From CAZAFM01 sp964484395 (lineage in GTDB: Bacteria; Campylobacterota; Campylobacteria; Campylobacterales; CAZAFM01), in assembly GCA_964484395.1 (NCBI GenBank), contig CAZAFM010000045.1:1-18624 (forward strand): a stretch of DNA of 18,624 bases, given 5' to 3'. The position numbers were made by a program, and so were the translations under genes. Below are positions 13,735 to 18,624 of the stretch, piece by piece. Under the pieces are notes generated by a model. That model ran no database searches. It worked only from the letters and a program-made list of their open reading frames with translations, and was not told the origin of the DNA. Positions within the stretch are counted from its first letter, which is position 1; every line of letters starts with the position of its first letter.

Positions 13735-14721
13735 ATGGACTATAAAAAAAGTATAGAAACACTAAAAGAGGAACTCGGAGCAACTATCGTTGCTCACTAC
13801 TATCAGTGCGATGATGTATTTGAGTGTGCTGATATTACTGGAGATAGTTTGGAGCTTGCTAAGAGAGCTAGGGATGTTGATGGAGATTTTATTATATTTT
13901 GTGGTGTTAGCTTTATGGGGGAGAGTGTGAAGATACTTGATCCTACTAAGAGAGTATTTATGCCCTCTCTTGCTAGTTGCTCTATGGCTGAGATGATAGA
14001 TGATGATGCATTTGATAGGGCTATTGAGATGATGGTTAGTAGTGGCATAGATAAAGAAAATATCCTTCCTATAACATACATAAACTCAAGTGCAATTATA
14101 AAAGCAAAAGTTGGTGAGATGGGTGGACTAACCTGCACTAGCTCAAATGCAAAAAAGATAATGGAAGATGCAAAAAAAAGTGGAAAAAAGATATTTTTTA
14201 TGCCAGATCAGTGCCTTGGGGCAAATATGGCAGGCTCTGTGGGGCTAAGCTCTACGCTTTTGGAGGAGGGCAAAAATCTACAAGAGTATGATGTTATCTG
14301 CTATGATGGGTTTTGTTCAATCCATCAATACTTTGAGCTAAAAGATATTGAGTTTTTTAGAGCAAAATATGATGGAATCAAAATAGCAGTCCATCCAGAG
14401 TGCAAGCCTGAGGTATGTGATGGGGCTGATTTTGTAGGCTCTACTTCGCAGATTATCAAGTTTGTTCAAGACCTACCTTTGGAGCAAAAAGTAGCTATAG
14501 GCACAGAGGCAAATCTAGTAAACCGCCTAAGAGAGAAAAACACCTACATCCTCTCTTCAACCCTCCCTATGTGTCCATCTATGAGTGAGACAACCATAGA
14601 AGGACTACACTCACTTATGATAGATATGCTTGATGGTTACTATAGAAATGAAGTTGAGGTAAATGAAGTGATAGCCAAAAACGCCAAACTAGCACTTGAT
14701 GCTATGATGGAGCTTAGTTGA
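13735..14721 (+). CDS. nadA: Quinolinate synthase A
   Basis: A 328-residue [4Fe-4S] enzyme that condenses iminoaspartate with dihydroxyacetone phosphate to quinolinate in de novo NAD synthesis. Cluster cysteines are visible at Cys82 (LASCSMAEM), Cys194 (DGFCSIHQ) and Cys280 (LPMCPSM). Other family blocks are VAHYYQCDDVFECADITGDS, FCGVSFMGESVKIL, MPDQCLGANMA, HPECKPEVCDGADFVGSTSQI and IGTEANLVNRL. The ATG at 13735 follows AGAGGA (13725-13730). Neither nadB nor nadC is in the window. Its TGA overlaps the TTG start of the next gene by three bases. Confidence 0.95.
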   Translation: MDYKKSIETLKEELGATIVAHYYQCDDVFECADITGDSLELAKRARDVDGDFIIFCGVSFMGESVKILDPTKRVFMPSLASCSMAEMIDDDAFDRAIEMMVSSGIDKENILPITYINSSAIIKAKVGEMGGLTCTSSNAKKIMEDAKKSGKKIFFMPDQCLGANMAGSVGLSSTLLEEGKNLQEYDVICYDGFCSIHQYFELKDIEFFRAKYDGIKIAVHPECKPEVCDGADFVGSTSQIIKFVQDLPLEQKVAIGTEANLVNRLREKNTYILSSTLPMCPSMSETTIEGLHSLMIDMLDGYYRNEVEVNEVIAKNAKLALDAMMELS

Positions 14722-15449
14722 TAAAGTTTCTCTTCTCTCCTAGTGAGTCTAAAGTAGAAGGAGGTGAAGGGGTGTTTGATGCTTCAAGACTTCTTTTTGG
14801 GGAGCATCCTACTAGAAGGAGGATTATTACAACCTATGAGAATTTTGTACATACAGCTTCAAAAGATGAGATTTCAAAACTCTTTGGACTAAAAGAGGTA
14901 GGTAGTTTTGACCTCAGTAAAAGTATTTATGATAAAGAGGTGCTAAAAGCAGTAGAGAGATATAGTGGAGTAGCTTATAAGCACCTAAACTACCCCGGGC
15001 TAAACAAGAATGAACAACACTACATAGATAGTTCAGTTATTATCTTCTCAAACCTCTTTGGAGCTATTAGAGCAAGTGATAGGATACCTTTTTATCGTCT
15101 AAAGCAGGGTGAGAAGGTAGATGGTGTAGCATTTGAGAAGATTTACAAAGATGAGCTATCATCTCAGCTTGATGAGTATCTTGATGGATTTGATATAGTG
15201 GATTTAAGAGCGGGCTTTTATCAGAAGTTCTATGATATTAAGTCCCTATATCTTAGTATGAAGTTTGTCAAAAACAACAAAGTAGTAAGCCACTATGCAA
15301 AGGCCTATAGAGGGGCAATACTAAGAGAGTGTGCCATAAAAAATGTAAAAAATCTAAGTGATCTTATGTCCATGCCTCTAGATGGACTTAAAATCAAAGA
15401 GATACTTCAAAGGCAGAAACAAACAGAGATAGTCTATGAGATAATTTAG
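14718..15449 (+). CDS. yaaA: YaaA-family (DUF328/UPF0246) peroxide-stress protein
   Basis: A 243-residue protein. N-terminal LFSPSESK corresponds to the family's LISPAK block; YSGVAYKHLNYPG, IIFSNLFGAIRASDRIPFYRLKQG, DIVDLRAGFYQKFY and SHYAKAYRGAILREC follow in the expected order. E. coli YaaA binds DNA and lowers intracellular iron and DNA damage under hydrogen peroxide; the biochemical activity is not settled. The start is TTG at 14718, overlapping the nadA stop (TTGA), and no better start is near, so it is coupled to nadA. Its TAG overlaps, on the opposite strand, the TAA of the histidine kinase gene, so the two converge with no spacer. Confidence 0.85.
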   Translation: MIKFLFSPSESKVEGGEGVFDASRLLFGEHPTRRRIITTYENFVHTASKDEISKLFGLKEVGSFDLSKSIYDKEVLKAVERYSGVAYKHLNYPGLNKNEQHYIDSSVIIFSNLFGAIRASDRIPFYRLKQGEKVDGVAFEKIYKDELSSQLDEYLDGFDIVDLRAGFYQKFYDIKSLYLSMKFVKNNKVVSHYAKAYRGAILRECAIKNVKNLSDLMSMPLDGLKIKEILQRQKQTEIVYEII

Positions 15450-17263
15450 GTTATTGGTAAGTATATGCTAAAGCAAGAGCCTTTTTGTGTGTTTTTAACT
15501 TCTATCTTTCCGCCCATATTTGCTACAATCTGAGAAGACATATACATTCCTATACCAGTACCTTCATCTCCTTTTGTTGTATTGTATGGAGTAAACATTT
15601 TTTCTAATGCAGTCTCAGGTATTCCACCTGCACAATCTGAGTAGATTATTGATATACCAGTATTTGATTTTTTGATCTCAATTTCTATATCTCCTGCTAG
15701 CTTGTTTTTGTACTCATCTTTGTGTTTTCTTTCATCAAGTGCATCTTTTGTATTGTTTAGTAGATTTAGTATAACTTGCTTGAACTCACTAGGAAAGCCA
15801 TCTATAATATCATCAATCTCACCATCTTTGATAATTTTTAGACTTATACCATGTGACCTATACTGAGGAGCTAATAGACTGTATATTTCATTTATGACTT
15901 GTGATACTGAAAACTCAGCTCTCTCCTTAGATGGTTTAAAAAAGTTTCTAAAGTCATTGATTGTCTGAGACATAAAGGCTATCTGATTTGTTATCTGCTC
16001 AAGGTTCTTCTCTATCTTGCTCTTGATTGGACTATTCTTTATGCCCTCATCAACTAATTCTTCTAGATTTCCAACCATCAAGCTAATACCATTTAGAGGT
16101 TGCTTCCACTGGTGTGATATGGAGCCTAGCATCTCCCCTAGTGTTGAGAGTTTGGATTGTTGTATGAGGAGCTTCTCTTTGTGTGTTATCTCTTGTTCTA
16201 GACTGTTTTTGTATTTTTCTGAAAATGTTATGTTACTAAAAACCACTACAAAAAGATTGCTTTTTTTCATTTTTTTGCCACTTAGTGCAAAAATATGCTC
16301 TGTTTTATTTTTGGTTATTTTGACTTTGTGTTTAATCTCTGGTTGGTTTATTAATGTTTCAATCCACGCCTTTGGAGACTCTTTGTTGTACTGTATGAAG
16401 TTTTCTCTACTATCAGCTTCAAAAAACTCACACACGCAAGTGTGCTTCTGTTTAAACTCATCAAGTGATTTAAATTCATTAAAAAACTCAAAAAAAGCTT
16501 TATTGGTATCCTTAAGTCCCTTACCTGAAGTCACTATAACTATATCTTGTTGTGAATCAAGGATAGTTCTGTTGTATCTTTTTTGGAAATTAACCTCATC
16601 AATATATGAGAGAAGGGTGTCTTTTAGCTCCTCAAGCTCTTTTAGATGGAACTTCTCAAGTTTTGAGTTTTTGTTATGCATAAACTCTATTAAGCTTAGA
16701 ATGGGAACAGATATATATCTATGAGTAATATAGTATACTAATGCTAAACCAAGAAGGATTAGTGTTAAAAAAACAATAGCCATCAAGTGTAGCTCTTTTA
16801 AAAGAACAGTCTCTGGGTAATGATCTTTTGTCTCAAAAATTAGATAGTATATCTCACCTCCATTACCTGTGTCATATACGATGGGCATAAAATAACCTAC
16901 GCCTTTACTGATATTCTCTTTAGAGATATATTCAGCTTCTAATAGCTCTTTTGTATAATGCTCTCCTACTCTACCTCTTTTGGTTGAGAGGAGTATTTTT
17001 TTATCTACATCTGCTATCTCAATGGTTGAAATAGACTTATTGATATTTATTGCATTATCCATATACTGTGTAAAAGAGCTAAGTTTGTCACTATAAATAT
17101 AATCAGATAGAGTATAGCTTAATCTGTACATCTCCCACTTGATGTCTTGTATGATATGATCTTCAACGGCTGAATAAGAGTTTTTGTAGTAAGTATAAAA
17201 CCCACCAATAAATAGTAGAAAAATCGCACCTAAAATACCTATTTTGAGATGAGAATATCTCAT
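15446..17263 (-). CDS. Membrane sensor histidine kinase with PAS-like domain
   Basis: About 605 residues. Membrane helix 1 ~7-25, an external sensor domain ~26-155, helix 2 ~157-180, a charged linker, then a PAS-like domain ~230-345 (ILDSQQDIVIVTSGKGLKDTNKAFFEFF). The dimerisation box has His384 in EMLGSISHQWKQPLNG, and the catalytic ATPase domain shows NLLNNTKDAL, DCAGGIPETALEKMF and GTGIGMYMSSQIVANMGG. No receiver domain and no response regulator gene is visible. The ATG at 17263 overlaps the upstream stop as ATGA and is preferred over a GTG four codons earlier (17275). Coupled to the binding lipoprotein gene, it probably senses that protein's ligand state; this is inference. Confidence 0.92.
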   Translation of the reverse strand: MRYSHLKIGILGAIFLLFIGGFYTYYKNSYSAVEDHIIQDIKWEMYRLSYTLSDYIYSDKLSSFTQYMDNAININKSISTIEIADVDKKILLSTKRGRVGEHYTKELLEAEYISKENISKGVGYFMPIVYDTGNGGEIYYLIFETKDHYPETVLLKELHLMAIVFLTLILLGLALVYYITHRYISVPILSLIEFMHNKNSKLEKFHLKELEELKDTLLSYIDEVNFQKRYNRTILDSQQDIVIVTSGKGLKDTNKAFFEFFNEFKSLDEFKQKHTCVCEFFEADSRENFIQYNKESPKAWIETLINQPEIKHKVKITKNKTEHIFALSGKKMKKSNLFVVVFSNITFSEKYKNSLEQEITHKEKLLIQQSKLSTLGEMLGSISHQWKQPLNGISLMVGNLEELVDEGIKNSPIKSKIEKNLEQITNQIAFMSQTINDFRNFFKPSKERAEFSVSQVINEIYSLLAPQYRSHGISLKIIKDGEIDDIIDGFPSEFKQVILNLLNNTKDALDERKHKDEYKNKLAGDIEIEIKKSNTGISIIYSDCAGGIPETALEKMFTPYNTTKGDEGTGIGMYMSSQIVANMGGKIEVKNTQKGSCFSIYLPIT

Positions 17264-18138
17264 TTTACAAGCCACTGTTGTGGGATGTTGTGTTTTTTGA
17301 GTGCATCTTGCATAGCTTTGTTTCTATTATTAACTATCCACTCTATAGTTCCAAGACTTTTTTTAAACTCTTCAAAACTCTGTCCTTGAAGATAGGGCTT
17401 GATTGTAGAGTAGAACTCTTGAGGGTTGTTTTCAAGTATATTGAGTGCTTTAATGATGTTGGCTTTGAGCTTTTGTAGTGTCTCTCTTCTGTCTTGAGCT
17501 ATACTCTCTTTGAGAAAAAGTCCATCAATAACAAGTAGGTTCATATTTTTAGTTGAAGCTATTTTTTTGTAGCCAGTATGAAGTAGGGTTGAGGCATAGG
17601 GCTCGTATGTAACGAATATTTTTGGTTCTTCATTAAGAGGCATATTTGATATAGATTGCTGGTTAGTATTGATGAGGTTGAACTTGCTTTTAGATAGCTC
17701 ATATTCTTGTAGAAATGAGTTAAAAAGAGAGCTATTCACGCTTTGGGTTTCTAGGTAAACATCTATTTTTTTATCCGTAGTCTTTATCTCTTCAATCTCA
17801 ATGTTTGAAAGGATAACATCTCCACCATCTGATCTATCAAGAAGTATGACGGGAACAGTGCTACGCTTGATGATGTTTGAATGTTCATACTCATACTGTG
17901 TCCCGCAAAACCCATCACTAAGACCTGCTTGAAACATCTTCAAGCTCTCCATCAAGGAGGTTACCTTGCGGAACTCTATCTCATTATCCATCCAAGCTTT
18001 TTCATCTATATAATAGAGCGGATAGTAGCCTATCCAATTATTTAGGGATATTGTGATAGCTCTATCATCACGACCACTACACCCCATAAGTACTAAAACC
18101 AAGATAGTTACAAAAGCAGTATGTAAAACACTTCTCAT
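17260..18138 (-). CDS. Substrate-binding lipoprotein (NMT1/SsuA-like fold)
   Basis: A 292-residue secreted protein with a lipoprotein signal: hydrophobic residues 7-18 and lipobox LMGC with Cys20. The mature start ITISLNNWIGYYPLYYIDEKAW and the block VTSLMESLKMFQAGLSDGFCGTQYEY fit type 2 periplasmic binding proteins of the NMT1/THI5/SsuA group, which bind small molecules such as sulfonates, pyrimidines or nitrate. The ligand cannot be told. No ABC permease or ATPase lies beside it; instead it overlaps a histidine kinase gene by four bases. So it may be a ligand-sensing partner rather than a transporter part. A good promoter is just upstream. Confidence 0.82.
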   Translation of the reverse strand: MRSVLHTAFVTILVLVLMGCSGRDDRAITISLNNWIGYYPLYYIDEKAWMDNEIEFRKVTSLMESLKMFQAGLSDGFCGTQYEYEHSNIIKRSTVPVILLDRSDGGDVILSNIEIEEIKTTDKKIDVYLETQSVNSSLFNSFLQEYELSKSKFNLINTNQQSISNMPLNEEPKIFVTYEPYASTLLHTGYKKIASTKNMNLLVIDGLFLKESIAQDRRETLQKLKANIIKALNILENNPQEFYSTIKPYLQGQSFEEFKKSLGTIEWIVNNRNKAMQDALKKHNIPQQWLVK

Positions 18139-18168
18139 TAATTTCCAAAATTTAATAGTTTTTTGGAG

Positions 18169-18197
18169 ATTATATCAAATAAAAAGGATTTATCCAA
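18169..18197 (-). promoter_or_regulatory. Sigma70-type promoter of the lipoprotein-kinase operon
   Basis: On the minus strand TTGGAT (18197-18192) and a perfect TATAAT (18174-18169) are 17 bases apart. Transcription would begin near 18162, giving a leader of about 24 bases before the ATG at 18138. Shine-Dalgarno pairing is weak (TTGGA). Confidence 0.6.
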
Positions 18198-18205
18198 AAG
18201 GATGT

Positions 18206-18224
18206 GTCTAGACTTTGTCTAGAC
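18206..18224 (-). terminator. Hairpin overlapping the MFS gene stop, possible terminator
   Basis: Two copies of the palindrome GTCTAGAC separated by three bases can form an 8-base-pair stem with loop AAA on the minus strand. The MFS stop codon TAG lies within it. Downstream come a small ATCC-TTTT-GGAT hairpin and CCTTTTT, a weak T-run about 20 bases on. It may act as a terminator, but the distance to the T-run is not typical. Confidence 0.35.
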
Positions 18225-18624
18225 TTACACCTCTTGTTTCAATTCTATACTTCCATGTAACCCATGCACCTAGTAGTGAAGTTCCTGCTAGTATAGTTAC
18301 AAGTATTGCAGTTCCTATGTCTTTTAGAAGAATAGGGAACAAAAATGCAGTAGCAACAGCACCTATTTTTGCAAAAGAAGCGGCAAACCCAGCTCCAAGT
18401 CCTCTCATTTTAGTAGGGAAGACCTCACCTGCTATGAGGTATGTCTGAGCATTTGGACCCATATTTGTCATAAAATTAAATAGCATAAATCCTGCAAATA
18501 TGAAAACTAGCTTCATATCTCCACTCATACTCTCTGAGAGTGCAACCAGCAGAAGCCCAATGGCACAACCAATAAAGCCAACTACTTGAAGCTTTATCCT
18601 ACCTACTTTATCAGTTAAAAAAAT
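18208..18624 (-). CDS. MFS transporter, C-terminal part (partial at right edge)
   Basis: The frame is open from the window edge to TAG at 18208-18210: 138 residues, the last third of a Major Facilitator protein. It begins FLTDKVGRIKLQVVG, the DxxGRxK loop motif between helices 8 and 9. It continues with four to five hydrophobic segments and the block AGEVFPTKMRGLGAGFAASFAKIG, close to the PTxxRGxG motif of the sugar-porter and phosphate-symporter subfamilies. The substrate is uncertain (sugar, organic acid or phosphate). An internal Met at 18528 is not the start. It is transcribed towards the lipoprotein gene with 69 bases between; a hairpin covers its end. Confidence 0.85.
   Translation of the reverse strand: MFLTDKVGRIKLQVVGFIGCAIGLLLVALSESMSGDMKLVFIFAGFMLFNFMTNMGPNAQTYLIAGEVFPTKMRGLGAGFAASFAKIGAVATAFLFPILLKDIGTAILVTILAGTSLLGAWVTWKYRIETRGVSLDKV

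Noticed and set aside
16017..16724. 235-codon open frame on the plus strand
   Set aside because: It is antisense to the histidine kinase gene, rich in Ser, Cys and Phe as expected for a mirror frame, and shows no domain.
1..18624. CRISPR array, tRNA or rRNA genes, insertion sequences
   Set aside because: Reading both strands of the intergenic regions showed no regularly spaced repeats, no cloverleaf with a TTC arm, no rRNA core and no transposase-like frame.

Overview
The window looks like a chromosomal segment of a low-GC member of the Campylobacterota (former Epsilonproteobacteria), most likely of the Sulfurimonas/Sulfurovum type. This rests on three things: the gene order ffh-rpsP-KH protein-rimM-trmD-rplS, Rho, Ffh, LpxB and NadA proteins that read like those of that group, and a histidine kinase with the group's usual SHQWKQPL H-box. 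The assignment is from memory of these families, not from a search. The window carries one assembly gap (10 N, inside rho).

Layout. (1) 2-535: the end of a BrxL/Lon-related AAA+ protein, so a BREX-type phage-defence locus probably lies to the left. (2) 648-4205: a [NiFe]-hydrogenase maturation operon, hypC-hypD-(SIMPL-domain protein)-hypE-hypA. It is tightly packed except for a 122-base gap before hypE. (3) 4206-6036: lpxB (lipid A), ybeY (rRNA maturation) and an unknown four-helix membrane protein, all continuous with hypA. (4) 6209-8230: rho (with the gap) and murI. (5) 8273-9060: a type VII toxin-antitoxin-like pair, mntA (nucleotidyltransferase) and hepT (HEPN RNase). (6) 9092-13491, minus strand: ffh, rpsP, khpA-like, rimM, trmD, rplS and then an EamA permease; this is a translation and protein-targeting cluster. 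(7) 13735-15449: nadA and a YaaA-family gene. (8) 15446-18138, minus strand: an NMT1-like binding lipoprotein overlapping a membrane histidine kinase, probably a two-protein sensor. (9) 18208-18624: the C-terminal part of an MFS transporter that runs off the right edge.

The most unusual signal is non-coding. A structured element of about 74 bases occurs twice: just before hypE (2794-2867) and in the ffh-nadA intergenic region (13593-13665). The last 25 bases are identical and hold a Shine-Dalgarno sequence and a GTG start codon. Upstream, three potential hairpins are kept despite sequence differences, and the last one buries the Shine-Dalgarno sequence. At hypE the element supplies the gene's own ribosome binding site and start. 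In the second place the GTG opens only an 8-codon reading frame before nadA. It could be a translational control element or riboswitch-like leader, or a small mobile repeat. I do not recognise it as a known RNA family.

I saw no tRNA, rRNA, CRISPR array, insertion sequence or replication origin. No gene-free stretch exceeds 300 bases; the longest is 13492-13734 and is described below.
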